NCBI GenBank assembly: GCA_016648135.1
Contig: JADDOH010004211.1
Location: forward strand, 62,001-126,000
Origin: Agrypnia vestita
Lineage: Eukaryota > Arthropoda > Insecta > Trichoptera > Phryganeidae
Reading direction: 5' to 3'
Length of the DNA: 64,000 bases
Position numbers and translations under genes: made by a program
The notes under the pieces: model-generated
Database searches by the model: none
Told to the model about the DNA's origin: nothing
Seen by the model: the letters and a program-made list of their open reading frames with translations, nothing else
Part shown: one piece after another, positions 1 through 10,330 of the stretch
How the letters are laid out: each line of letters starts with the position of its first letter
How positions within the stretch are numbered: the first letter of the stretch is position 1

Positions 1-310
1 ACACAAAAACGAAAGCGCAAAAATACAAAATAAATCATCCGCCCGACGGTTCGGAAACGCCCTGATGAACAGCTATCGTTTACCTGCAATTATCATCGAT
101 TCTTCCTAATTGCACTGTTTACAGAGATGAAAGTCGGAAGTCGGCGGGCCGAGTTGCCATGGCGACGGGAGGGGGAGTTAGTTACCCCGAAAGGCACATT
201 TCCGGAAATGCCAATCTGCCTAAACGCACCCCTCCCGCCCCGCGGCGAGGCGGGATCACCCGGAGAGTGATCTGAATAATCTCCATCATGAACTCGCCAC
301 GAAAACAAGT
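1..310. other. GC-elevated, apparently single-copy island
   Basis: This stretch is clearly richer in G, C and CpG than the DNA after it, mainly between 130 and 300. It shares no repeat with the rest of the window. Short open frames here run on both strands but match nothing I recognise and look like a by-product of base composition. It could be a conserved regulatory patch or an untranslated exon cut by the window edge; the sequence does not decide. Confidence 0.3.
153..166 (+). promoter_or_regulatory. RFX X-box-like site
   Basis: GTTGCCATGGCGAC fits the relaxed insect X-box pattern GYTRYY(N1-3)RRHRAC, with a 2-nt spacer. RFX factors use such sites in promoters of ciliary genes. No ciliary gene or transcription start is visible nearby, so this is a sequence match only. 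A 13-base match to its core recurs on the minus strand at 50495-50508. Confidence 0.22.
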
Positions 311-1214
311 TTCACCCGATATTCTTGCAGTTGATGAAAAGAGGCGCTCGATTCTACCACTAAAAGAATATTTGCACATCTGTATACCTTGGTAGCTTCT
401 ATCGCAAGAAAATCAAATTGACTTTTTAATTCAAATTGGTTGAAAAATATACACAAAGGTTATTTAAGCGATAATAAGATCATGTAACTGGATTTAAAGA
501 AACAAGAATTTAGCCACGCAACATACTCGTATTTTAGTGAAATCTCGATATAATAGGCTATTTCGAGCAAGAGGATATTAGTTAAAGCCTAAAATCCATT
601 TTATAATAATGTATGTTAAAAACTTTTTTAACGTATGCCCTATTCCACAACATTTTTTTTTACAACAGTGAATTAATAGAAAAATACTACAATAAAAATT
701 TAATTAATCATAAGTAAATCTTTGTTAAAATCGTTTGACACGAGTGTTAATTTTTCTATTTGACCCCAAATTAACGGAAATTTTTTCCGTTAAATAAGTA
801 ATTCTCTTTTTTAATTTATTTGAAGGCGTTTTGTGACGCGGCTTACTTATTTTTATTTTTTACGTATTAGCAAAAATATTTACTAAGTTAAAATTTTCAC
901 CTCACATTATGAAGACAAATACTAACCTACTTATATTATTGGCTTTAATTTTTTCCTCACTGTATCTTACAAGGATTTAAAAATATTTTTTAAATGTACA
1001 GAGTTTAGGATTTTGGTAAAAGTAAGTACATATAGTAAGTAATCAAATATTTGCGTGTGATAGAGATGTCAAATCATTTGTTATACTTCACCCAAATTGC
1101 CTTTCATATAGAGCCGTGGCATTATACCCTGGTGCTACCCCACTCCTTCAATGTCGACAATTTATAACAAAGATTCAACTCGGAGCCTTTCTATTGCTAA
1201 AAGAAGCCTGAGGT
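311..1214. other. AT-rich stretch, no feature seen
   Basis: Homopolymer-rich AT DNA with no long open frame, no tRNA-like box and no repeat shared with the rest of the window. I see nothing to annotate here. Confidence 0.5.
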
Positions 1215-1534
1215 ATTCGGCCATATTCAGAAACAAGCAACATTACTATTTCGGCATGTTGACAGTTATTATATAACATTGTAATGCCGCCAATTTAATC
1301 GTTTTAAGTTTGACAGGTTTGAAATTAATGGAATCAATCAATGAGAAAGCCCTAAAACCGAAACAAATGTTAATTTTTATAATCCACAATTTGTGAATAT
1401 CTTAACGTTTGTTTACTTTTAAGAGTTTTCTGATTCATTTGATTGAATTCATCGATGTCAAAGCTGTCAGGCTTAAAACGACAAAATTGACGGCATTACA
1501 ATGTTATACAATAACTGTCAAGATACCGAAATAG

Positions 1535-1690
1535 CTAACTAACTAACTAACTTACCATCACGCCTTTTACCCGTGGGGGTAGGCAGAGAGGATAGAGCGC
1601 CACACTCTTCTGTCCGGACATACAACTCTCGCCTCATCCACATTCATACATCTTCGCATGAAAGCTCGCCGGTTTTTGAGGCTTATAAAA
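1535..1690 (-). pseudogene. LINE-A non-LTR retrotransposon, 3' end with reverse transcriptase C-terminus
   Basis: On the minus strand the frame from about 1678 to 1566 reads NRRAFMRRCMNVDEARVV, then CPDRRVWRSILSAYPHG. This is the C-terminal tail found in many insect non-LTR reverse transcriptases, the part after the polymerase domain. The polymerase and endonuclease are absent, so this is a 5'-truncated copy as expected from target-primed reverse transcription. Past the coding end the element terminates in a GTTA/GTTAG simple repeat (seen as CTAACTAACTAAC on the plus strand, 1535-1550). Related fragments lie at 5606-5752, 20495-20612 and 37490-37769. It sits inside MITE-1 copy a and directly beside an oppositely oriented SINE. 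It cannot encode a working protein. Confidence 0.82.
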
Positions 1691-1712
1691 TACTGAAATA
1701 CTTTACCGAAAT

Positions 1713-1900
1713 GGGCGGCCCTCGTAGCCCAGTGGATATGACACTGGCTTCTCACACCGAGGGTTCCGGGTTCGATTCCCGGTGAGATCACAATTAATCT
1801 TTGCGAATTGCTCAAGCCTGGGTGTTTTGTAATATGTTTCGCTTCTGTAATTGGGCTTCTTGGCCTGTTGAAGCGCAAAATTAAAAAAAAAAAAAAAAAA
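1713..1900 (+). mobile_element. SINE-1, tRNA-derived retroposon with poly(A) tail
   Basis: The head is tRNA-like: TAGCCCAGTGGAT resembles an A box and GGTTCGATTCC is a near-perfect B box, which together form an internal RNA polymerase III promoter. A unique body (about 1790-1880) follows and then an A-run at about 1882-1900. It has no coding capacity and would depend on a LINE for movement. A diverged second copy is at 3067-3245. It lies with LINE-A inside MITE-1. The acceptor and anticodon arms do not fold as a proper tRNA, so it is not a tRNA gene. Confidence 0.82.
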
Positions 1901-1933
1901 TAGCAATATTGCTTATTTCATAATACGGCCGAT

Positions 1934-2925
1934 AATGCTCTAAGGGGTGGCTCTTCTGTGATTAGTCAAAGGCAAAATAATATTTTTTAAGAGTGATAAC
2001 ATACAAAACAGATAAGATACTTAGTATAAAGATTAAGAAAAAAATGCGAATTTTGTGAAAAATAAAAAAGGTAGAAGAATTATTTGAGTTTGGCTGATAG
2101 ATAAATAATATTCAGTATGGACATAAAACTCTCCATAATTCTTTGTATTCCAAAGTTCTATTTTGACTACTAAATTGGGTCGGAAAAGGTAAGGGAGGAA
2201 ACAATAGAGTAGCAAGGGATGAAGAGATAAAAGGGCTTTAGGGGAGAGCATTTAAAATTGAAAGGTGTCAGATGGGGGCGCTTACTTGTAATTTATAATG
2301 CAATCTAAAGTTTTGGATCAACCCATTGTTAGGATGAGTTATTTAATGTCCAAGAACGTTCTTGTAGAATATTGGTTTATAAAGTAAACAAAATATAATG
2401 TTATTAATAATTGGAGTGGTACTCAAAAGACTCAAATGATATTATATTATTAATTAACAAGAAAAGGACACCAGGATACAACGTAAAATAGTGTTGTTGA
2501 AGAAGGTATGCGGTTATTGAAGAAGGTATGAATTTATTTTTAATTGTTGTGGAACTATTTATTTGGTATATTTGGTTGTACCCAATAATATAAAATTTTT
2601 CGTTCATTTTAACACAAAATGTATACATAAGTTTTAATGAAAATACATTGCATTGTGAAGTTGCAATTTTAGAACACACTTTGATGTAAATATAACGTTT
2701 ATCGTAAACTTAAAGGGTTGACGTGGCGTAATGATAACGTAACAATCTAAATCAAAAGAGCAAGAGTATATTCTGGGTTCTTATTCAGGTAGTAACCAAA
2801 AATTTATTCGATCGATATATTTTTTCTGTACATCATTTATAAACGACCAGCTGCAACCCGTTAAAAATAACGGAATATTGGTTCACGTCTCTGCTAAGCC
2901 CTAGTATATATTTATAGCATCTTTT
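1934..2925. other. AT-rich stretch with a small tandem duplication
   Basis: No supported gene. The only structure is a short direct repeat, TTGAAGAAGGTATG, occurring twice between about 2498 and 2530. A GGATACAACGT near 2474 resembles the upstream edge of family H on the minus strand and may be a fragment of it. Confidence 0.4.
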
Positions 2926-3020
2926 TGGCGGTCCAAGGAGAGGCGGCCGTAGTAACATGCGTTAAGCGGCCGGTTTGGTGTGTTTGCCCGGGGTTCAAGC
3001 CCCATCTCCGGCTGTTTAAT
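2926..3020 (+). repeat. Possible tRNA-derived SINE relic
   Basis: GGGGTTCAAGCCCC (about 2990-3003) is a B-box-like hairpin with a 4-bp stem, preceded by a GC-rich head. The A box is poorly preserved and no acceptor stem can be formed, so this is not a tRNA gene. It probably comes from a tRNA-headed SINE family different from SINE-1, which starts only about 50 bases downstream. Confidence 0.4.
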
Positions 3021-3066
3021 TTCGTGAATTCCACGGACAGACAGACAACGGAATTATTATGTTTGA

Positions 3067-3245
3067 TGCCTCTCGTAGTCTAGTGGGAATGACTGTTTTA
3101 TCAAGCAGGTGGCTCCAGGTACGGTTCGCGGTGAGGCCGCAATACGCCTGTGTGAATTCTCAAGCCCGGGTGTTTCTGTGAAGCGATTCGCTTCGGTAAT
3201 TAAGCCTCGTAGTCTCTTGCAGTGTTACAATTAAAACACAATAAT
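3067..3245 (+). mobile_element. SINE-1, diverged second copy
   Basis: It matches the copy at 1713-1900 across both head and body: CTCGTAGTCTAGTGG near the start, then CTCAAGCCCGGGTGTTT, GATTCGCTTCGGTAATTAAGC and a final A-rich tail. The B box is eroded to GGTACGGTTCGCGG, so it is unlikely to be transcribed. Divergence from the first copy points to an older insertion. Confidence 0.75.
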
Positions 3246-3459
3246 TTAAATTAAATTAAGAAACACTTAAGGTGTTTAAATAGCAATAATTATTCTGAAT
3301 TTCTAACCACCTTTGGCTATGGATCATTCTTTTGATATTAATAAGGGTTTACAAAGTTTATAGACAAATTATATAGAATGACAGTTTGATAAATTAGAAA
3401 TAATAAAAAGTGTTAATAGTAAATTGAATATTATAAATAACCAGGACCTTTTTACAAAT

Positions 3460-3690
3460 AGTTATCTTTTAAATTTATTTTCATGTTAAGTAGGTACTTT
3501 ATTAGTATCCATTTTCCATATATAACTTTTTTAATATTTTGACTGTCCATACTTCGATTTTTGAATTTGATTTTGTTAGTATACAATTGTATCCTGACGA
3601 AAGGGCCATAGGCCCTGAAACGTGTTAATTTTTTCAATATAAAAGTGGTGAAAACTAAGTTTATTTTATTAATTATATTAAAATTAAAAC
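3460..3690 (+). mobile_element. Family H element with hammerhead-like core, copy 1
   Basis: The core reads CTGACGA (3594-3600), a 6-bp stem AGGGCC/GGCCCT with loop ATA, then GAAA (3617-3620). This is the order of conserved residues in a hammerhead ribozyme: CUGANGA, stem II, GAAA. Upstream it carries ATACAATTGTAT and shares ATAGTTATCTTTTAAAT with the copy at 47164-47370. Downstream it ends in TTTCAATATAAAAGTGGTG and an AT tail. Hammerhead motifs are known from Penelope-like retroelements, but no Penelope protein is visible here and I cannot place stems I and III convincingly. It could equally be a SINE or MITE with a GC-rich hairpin. Confidence 0.6.
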
Positions 3691-4100
3691 ATCAAAAAAA
3701 ACATGTAAAAAAATTGTAGCCTCAACAGTTTATTAGTGTGTTTTCTAGGGACACAGTAACGTAAATATTATTGTGTTAATTCAGAGGTAATGCCGTCTCG
3801 CAGTACGAGTAAGTACATCTTGATATTTGTACAAAGATCATGAAGATGTATAATCGTGCCCGAGGCAAGGAAATTGTCACGCTTTTTTGCGATGCACCGT
3901 ATAAACAAGCGGAAAAAGCCAGCGTAAACATGCAATTTGTTTAGTAACTCTATTAGCGACTACCAGCTGTGCGTAGTATCAGCGGACAATCAGTCCTTCG
4001 GAGCAAAATGCAGCCTCCGCTCGGCAATTTAGAAATGACTGTAATCACCGTCCGGATAATTTCAATCTCGCCATCGCGGATATCTAATGGACATATTTTG
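3691..4100. other. Apparently single-copy, moderately GC-rich patch
   Basis: From about 3790 to 4085 the DNA is less AT-rich and unlike the repeats on both sides. No gene, splice pattern or known motif can be supported. It is a candidate conserved non-coding patch. Confidence 0.25.
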
Positions 4101-4711
4101 TTATTCAAAACAACTAGAAAGGATGGCAACAAAACGATGTGACGATGTGATACAAAACATATCGACTATAGAGGGCACAATGGGGTTATATTCCCTCACC
4201 ACACACAAGAATTCTAATTCTTTTTGGTGAGGTATAACATTATTCAAAACAACTAGAAAGGATGGCAACAAAACAATGTGACGCATACATAACATTCGAC
4301 TATAGAGGGCACAATGGGGTTATATTCCCTCACCACACACAAGAATCATAATTCTTTTTGGTGAGGTATAACATTATTCAAAACAACTAGAAAGGATGGC
4401 AACAAAACAATGTGACACATACATAACAATCGACTATAGAGGGCACAATGGGGATATATTCCCTCACTGCACACAAGAATCATAATTCTTTTTGGTGAGG
4501 TATATAACATTATTCAAAACAACTAGAAAGGATGGCAACAAAACAATGTGACACATTTTTGGTGAGGTATATAACATTATTCAAAACAACTAGAAAGAAT
4601 GGCAACAAAATAATATGACACATACATAACAATCGACTATAGAGGGCACAATGGGGATATATGTCCTCACCACACACAAGGATCATAATTCTTTTTGGTG
4701 AAGTATAACAT
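4101..4711 (+). repeat. Tandem array, ~135-bp units each with a hairpin
   Basis: Units start with TTATTCAAAACAACTAGAAA at 4101, 4240, 4374, 4510 and about 4577, giving spacings of 139, 134, 136 and 67. The fourth unit has lost its middle. Complete units end in CCTCACC, a short spacer with AAGAAT/ATTCTT, then GGTGAGG, which folds into a stem of 7 plus 6 bp. The last unit runs into an AT-rich tail (4712-4800) that resembles the tail at 13764-13880, so the array is probably an expanded internal part of a dispersed element. Confidence 0.85.
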
Positions 4712-4892
4712 ATATAAAAAAAAAATTATAAACATTTTTTAAGTATCATTGTAATGAAATATTATATATATATATTATCAATTAAACACATTTAAAAAAA
4801 AAAATTTGGAGAGCACTATGCAATACTAGCCCTTAAATCGCTGATTCTGTATATCAAAATGAACTACTTATATTTTTAAAGACATACACAAT
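4712..4892. other. AT-rich tail of the preceding repeat
   Basis: This stretch of A-runs and TA repeats follows the last tandem unit. Its first ~90 bases resemble the sequence after the related unit at 13764-13810. Nothing else is seen. Confidence 0.4.
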
Positions 4893-5493
4893 ATCGGCCG
4901 TATTCTCAAAAAAAAACAATATTGTTATTTCTGTATCGTATAACATTTGACAGTTATTGTATAACATTGTAATGCCGTCAATGTTGACATTTTAAGTTAG
5001 ACACGTTTGAAATTAATAAATTCAATAAATAAGAAACCTTCAAAACGTGAACAAACGTAAAGGAAGAATCTCATTACACATATAAAGGATATTGCTAAAC
5101 AATTCCAGATCACAACATAAAAAATAGATATCTCATTGGTGACATCTGTGGTCATTTAAGGGGAATGAAAAAGCTTTGGATGCCGGTCTCGCTAATGATT
5201 TTTACAACATATATGCACAATGTTACATTGTGTAAAGTGATCACTTAAGCCAGCTGTACGATAGGTCGTAAGCCCAATGAACACCCAAAGACTTCCATCC
5301 TGCTTTCCCATAAAAATATAATTTCGTCTCTGTGTACATACATTGATATCTATAGTATATATATTGATAAACGAAAAGTTATTCACAAATTGAGAATAAC
5401 TAAGATTTCTGAAATATTTACGACATTACAATGTTATACAATAACTGTCAAGATACAGAAATAGCAATATAGCTATTTTGATAATACGGCTGA
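4893..5493. mobile_element. MITE-1 copy b with a ~340-bp foreign core
   Basis: The left arm begins ATCGGCCGTATTCTCAAA at 4893 and continues past TAACATTGTAATGCCGTC. The right arm (about 5421-5493) holds CGACATTACAATGTTATAC and ends AATACGGCTGA. Compared with copy a the right arm is truncated, and DNA from about 5075 to 5420 is not part of the element. That internal DNA encodes nothing I recognise. Confidence 0.7.
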
Positions 5494-5605
5494 CTACTTA
5501 TCTACATTTTTCCTTAGATTGCAATATATTATCATGCCATTTCTCGTAGAATCTCGAATGTAGAAAGACTAATATTTGTATAATCATATGATGCAAGCAA
5601 TAAAT

Positions 5606-5752
5606 AATTAACTAACTAACCATCACGCAGTTTCCCCGCAGGGGTAGGCAGAGAGGATTGAACGCCACACTCTTCTATCCTGGCACACCACATTTGCTTC
5701 GGCCACATTCATACATCTTTTCATACAAGTTCTACGGTTGTTGCGGCTTTTA
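5606..5752 (-). pseudogene. LINE-A 3' end fragment
   Basis: On the minus strand the frame gives NNRRTCMKRCMNVAEANVV followed by CQDRRVWRSILSAYPCGETA and a stop, the same reverse transcriptase C-terminus as at 1535-1690 but ending at its natural stop. The 3' end carries the same GTTA simple repeat (AACTAACTAAC on the plus strand, 5610-5620). Only about 45 codons remain. The rest of the element is missing through 5' truncation. Confidence 0.82.
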
Positions 5753-7068
5753 ACAGGGCCGTCCTCAAATACTTGTAGTATCTGATTGTGCCAGGTAAAA
5801 TAAATAAAAATAAAAAATAACGTAAATAAATTTCGATTTACAAAATGCCCAAATTCTCGAACGATTTAAGCCAGCGACATGTAGAGCTGACGATGTAATT
5901 CCTCGCTGATAAACATCTGCTTTCGCCAGCCGGCCCAAGGGTATTCATCTCGACGCAGCAGCAGTCAGGCTGCATTTCTCCACGGAGCTATGCATCTGGA
6001 TGGAGAATTCGCAAAGATAGCAAGCAACTGATATACTGCGTAGGGTACTACTGGGCACTGACGTAAGGAATCTTTCTGAGGGAGCTTCGTGAATAATGTT
6101 ATTTACATATTATTCACAAAGCTTCACGTGATGCATATACATTAATTTCTACACGGAAGTATTCGTTCCTTATGAATCTGCAAATACATGACTTGAATGA
6201 CTTAATTATATTTTTTAAACTATCATTATATAGTAGAACGGGTACAAGACAAAGAGATATAATTGTTCATCAAAGCGAACACAACGACAAAGAATAAAGT
6301 TTTGCTTAATTTTATACAGTAATAAAACTTTTTGCAAGGATTTTATCATTTTATTTAACTTGTACTGAAACGAATGAATTTTTCATAATTGATATGAGTT
6401 ACTGTAAACGTTTTGCGAAAAAATAATTGAAAATTTTTGACTCATAATAAAGGCAGGAATCCACTGGTTAAGTATTGTAAACTACCTCTGTTACACCCTG
6501 TATAATTACCTAAAGCTGATAAACGATTAAAGTGAGTTTAATAATTAGGACTACAGTTCTGTAATACTTCGTGATTTTCCGGGACGGTAATGTGCAGATA
6601 GACGACGGTCTGGATTAGAATAATCAGCAACGGATTTAACATAATAGCAGATATTAATTGGAACCCACGACGAGAGCCCCGCGCCGTGATGATCCCATTG
6701 CGCAGGGGATATTCGTGGAAATGCAAATCGTAAAACTATACCTCGATGGCCATCCGATTTAATTGGGATCGAGGGTTACGGGACGCCGCAGCCTGACAGG
6801 ACATTCATCAATGCAAGACCGTTACGTCGGCGAGGTTGCTTTAAAAGTTGCAACACGCGAAACTTGTTTGACCGCTGCGTAAAATAAACATAAACAAAAC
6901 AAATTTCCATAAAAAAAATTAATAAACCAAGTTGAAAAGTTTAATTATATTTTGCAGGGCCTAAGGAAGCAAAAGGGCCAGGATCATGTATAATTATGGT
7001 GAAAGCACATACTGTACAGCTATAAATAAAATAATGAATTAATAGCGGTGATGAAATCATTTGATATG
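5753..7068. other. Mixed stretch with two GC-elevated patches
   Basis: The patches at about 5860-6080 and 6650-6900 are richer in CpG than their surroundings and share nothing with the repeats. Between them is AT-rich DNA with one strong hairpin (6081-6126). No gene is supported. The patches are candidate conserved non-coding elements, for example the mirrored ATCGAT/ATCGAG words around 6742-6773. Confidence 0.3.
6081..6126. repeat. Hairpin, ~16-bp stem
   Basis: GAGCTTCGTGAATAAT and ATTATTCACAAAGCTTC are near-complementary around a short AT-rich loop. One mismatch or bulge interrupts the stem. This is too short for a typical animal pre-miRNA but is a clear dyad. Confidence 0.7.
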
Positions 7069-7605
7069 TTTTTTTTTAGTCCCAATCCTAAGAATGGTCT
7101 GCACCAAGCACTCGATCTCTCCACTTCTCTCTGTCACTTGCCAGCCTCTTCAGTAAAAAGCAGGCCTGGGTGCCTTATGTTATGGCCTATACAATTCGCT
7201 CGTTGTTGGGCGATTCTGTTCAGGAGCCGCCCCTTTTCGCCCACCCTGCTCAACACCTCGCCGTTTCGGATATGCACTGACCGATGGATCCTCGCCATGC
7301 GCCTAGAGCACCACATCTCGAAGGCCGCTAGCTTCCCGGACATGCTCTGGCTGATGGTCCATGTTTCGCTGCCATACAAGAGCACACTCCAGATAAGAGT
7401 TTTAACCAAATTCTTCCTAATTTTTATATCAATGTTAAGAGATTCAAAGATCTTGGATTTTTTGTTGCAGGCGACTCTTGCTTGTTGGATTCTCCTTATG
7501 TCTGCCTTTGAATATACTGTTTCACAAATTCTTGAAAACCTATCCGATCTCAATTGATCCGAGATCATTAAAGATCCCAACATCCCAACCCAATCCCAAA
7601 TCAAT
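7069..7605 (-). pseudogene. LINE-B non-LTR retrotransposon, reverse transcriptase C-terminal part
   Basis: Reading minus from about 7600, the frame encodes GSLMISD, then QQARVACNKKSKIF, IKIRKNLVKTLIWSVLLYGS, ETWTISQ, AFEMWCSRRMARIHRSVHIRN and a zinc-knuckle-like NCIGHNIRH. This is the thumb and C-terminal region of insect endonuclease/reverse-transcriptase proteins; the polymerase catalytic motif lies upstream in the family and is absent here. After GLLFTEEAGK the frame stops, and remaining family sequence (REVERSSAWCRP) continues to the 3' end, so a segment before it has been lost. The 3' terminus has a short A-run (T-run on plus, 7070-7078). A second 3' end is at 33224-33376. The copy is dead. 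Confidence 0.88.
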
Positions 7606-10204
7606 AGACGAAAATATTGCATATAACCTTTCCCGAATCATATCAAAAATATATATCAGCAAAACAAAAGTGCAAAATGTGCGCACAGTGATATAAGATC
7701 CGGACCGCTTTGTTTCCTAGGGCAGTTAAAAATACTTCACTTTTGCTTAATAGAGCAGAATTCACTAAACGATATTTATAAATAATGTAAATAAAATTCT
7801 TTAAAACCCAACAAAAGAATTCACAGATGTAAAGAAAACATTAAATACTCCGCTATCTCAGTTAACCTTTATCGCCACAAACCACGGGTGACGCTCCTGG
7901 CTAAATCGAGCCCGTCGTGTGACATCTGAAAGGTCACAGACCGTTCGGAATGTTTGAAAAAATAAATAAAAACATTCGCGTAGACGCTTAAAAATTCCCC
8001 ACATCACGTTAAGTAGAACAGTCGATAAAATTACGGCGAGTCGCGTATCGCGATTGTGAAGCGGCAATTATGCCCATACGGCGGCTAACCTATTTGTAGA
8101 CGGATAAAAACGGTTCAAGTCACGTGTGACGAGGATGTGCCGCGCGGCTCTCGCGGCTCCTATCCGGGAACGGTAACGTTCGCCATATTCGTACGGCGGA
8201 CACGGCGCCGTGCAGGTAATAACAAACGCACTTTACGTTAGATCTCTGATTGAAGAAAACATAAGCGAAATCCTACAATGGCAGAAATACGAACCGCCGG
8301 GTTTGTGTACTAAACACAGCGGTTTTACGGCAAAATGTTTTCAATGGGATTTGAGTCCGAGGTAAAAAATATTTTATTTAAATAGTGGGATTAGAATTTG
8401 CGGGCATATTTTTTCATACTCTTATATTTCTTTTAAAGATCACAAAAATTGATGCGCGTAGAAAATAAAAATAAACGAATAAGTAATCATATCAATCATA
8501 TATAATGTATAAAATTTGTGATTACTTATTATTCAAAGCGAGTCTCAACATATTCAAATAATTTTCAAACCCTTTTTAGGTTTTTAAATGTTTCTTAAAA
8601 AATATGAAACAAACAATATGGCGTCTTATTTTTATTAGTTGAATACATAAGGCTTCATATCTCATGACGACGTTGCGAGCTGAAAAAATTGCGTTGATCT
8701 TTAAAAGCTGAAAAAGCTTGAAAAAATAAATTGCCTTCAAGAACGAAAAGGCGTATTTTTTTCATAATTAATTGGATATTTTAAAGCCATACGTCACATG
8801 ATGGAAATGACGGACTGAAAACAGTCGCGTTAACTCAGAAATTGCAACTAGAATAATCTGTGCAAATTTCACACTCCATAACTTACCATTCGAGAGGTTT
8901 TGCTGCTTTGCGTGAACAGATTTTCCGCTTATGATCAAAATTTAAATGTACATAAAAGTTCGAGCGGTAATATTAGAGATTAACCTTATTATGATGGTAC
9001 TAGATTAAAATAAAAATGTTGACAGCTAAAAGATATATATATAGGTTAAAGAAATTGTATGTGAAGAGTTGTTTGACTTACGAAATAATCTTAACGGTAA
9101 AAATCATAAATATTTTTATGCATTCATTAGTACAATTTTTATGACATAAGCTCGACTAACAGATTTCGTAATATGGATTTCGACAATTTACGACCTGTAT
9201 GTAGGTACCGACCCGGTCATTTATATCAGATAGTCAATCAAAATATTGATAAGGCAAATAACCTACCAGCAGTTTCATGATTCAAATTACAGAAGATAAA
9301 TGTAGAGTTTTTTGAGATATCGCGTGTGTTCAAAGTAGATAAGATAAGAAAGTATAAAATTATACGCAAACATAAACTAGCTGACCGGAGAAAACTTCTT
9401 TCCCCACAAAAATTCAAGGTCCATCCGCAATCCCGACACACTGCGGACTGGCAACAGCCTCAAAGCGGTTCCATGTTGAGAAGCACCATTCGAGTCGAGT
9501 TACTTCTGTGATGGAGGAAACCATTCCAAGAATGATGCCTCAATCAGCTGATAATTGTTGCCGATGTTAGATATCGTAATGCGAAAGAACCGGTAAACGC
9601 CGTGTTTTTCTTTCCTCTGGTCATCTAAGTGCGATACTTTTTTTCAAACGGATCCCGCGTTCTTCTAACGTGTCGTTTAGCAAAGGCCAAGACGTGTGTT
9701 AAATTAGTTATTTGTAAGTGGTGTTCCAATACTAAGTGTTATTGAGGCTTATAGACGCAGGATCCTTCTGAACAGTGCTTTAACTAGATAAGTACCGATC
9801 TTGATGTCCAAATTTCCTACTCACTTTGAAATTATTTTATTTTAACCCAGGTAAACTCCGCCATTTAAAAAAAAACTATTGTCACACGCTTCACACACAT
9901 TTAAAGAAAATGTAAATACAAATTTTATCACTAGTTATTTTACATTCCATAATAAACAATATCTCGAAAGAGTTTTTTTTTTTTCACTTGTGGTTCGGGG
10001 GACTTTTTCATGATATAAAATACGAGTACGTAAACCTATTAAGTTGTTCATGATAACAATATGAATAAATATATATTATAATCAATCCCCATATATAAGC
10101 GTAACAAGCCACTATGATTTTACACGCAAGTTTTGATTACAATAAAAAAAAATAATATTACTTGATATTTAATATGATTTTTTAAATTAATGTAATGAAT
10201 TTAT
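7606..10204. other. Long stretch without a supported gene
   Basis: Mostly AT-rich. A GC- and CpG-rich patch at about 7860-8220 includes an E-box CACGTG near 8120 and ends in GTGCAGGTAATAA, which resembles an exon end followed by a splice donor, though all three frames are short. A second milder patch is at 9380-9700. A hairpin lies at 8478-8530. Nothing else is seen. Confidence 0.3.
8478..8530. repeat. Perfect 12-bp inverted repeat
   Basis: AATAAGTAATCA (8478-8489) and TGATTACTTATT (8519-8530) are exact reverse complements around a 29-nt AT-rich loop. The total size is near the lower limit of a pre-miRNA, but the stem is too short. Confidence 0.75.
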
Positions 10205-10330
10205 TTCTTTGTTAATAAAAATAAAGCACTTCTGGATACAACCCATGAAGGAACCATTGGCCCCGAAACATGTTGATAATTCAATAAATAGTAGTTTATA
10301 AATAGTATTATAGTTTAGAGTGTTTTCTTT
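10205..10330 (+). mobile_element. Family H element, eroded copy
   Basis: It keeps GGAACCATTGGCCCCGAAAC and ATGTTGATAATTCAATAAAT, the right half of the family. The CTGACGA core box is degraded to CCATGAAGG, so any hammerhead activity is gone. Confidence 0.55.

Larger units (their letters stand above)
1215..1933. mobile_element. MITE-1 copy a, inverted-repeat element split by a nested insertion
   Basis: The left arm (about 1215-1373) and right arm (about 1402-1534, resuming at 1901-1933) are reverse complements of each other along roughly 160 bases. The ends read ATTCGGCCATATT and AATACGGCCGAT, and each arm carries TAACATTGTAATGCCG or its complement. This is a non-autonomous element with very long terminal inverted repeats and almost no internal DNA. 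A LINE tail and a SINE lie inside the right arm between two AAATAG copies (about 1529-1534 and 1898-1903). Two more copies are at 4893-5493 and 33396-33917. No transposase is encoded, so the superfamily is unknown. Confidence 0.75.

Noticed and set aside
1567..1878. 103-codon minus-strand frame as one protein
   Set aside because: It joins the antisense of SINE-1 to the LINE-A tail, so it is a fusion across two insertions.
4101..4711. CRISPR-like array
   Set aside because: Repeat units are full-length near-copies without unique spacers, in an insect genome; this is an ordinary tandem repeat.
7048..7557. 169-codon plus-strand open frame
   Set aside because: It is the shadow of the LINE-B reverse transcriptase on the minus strand, whose motifs are clear.
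9326..9511. 61-codon basic open frame
   Set aside because: Short, overlaps an antisense frame, no known motif.
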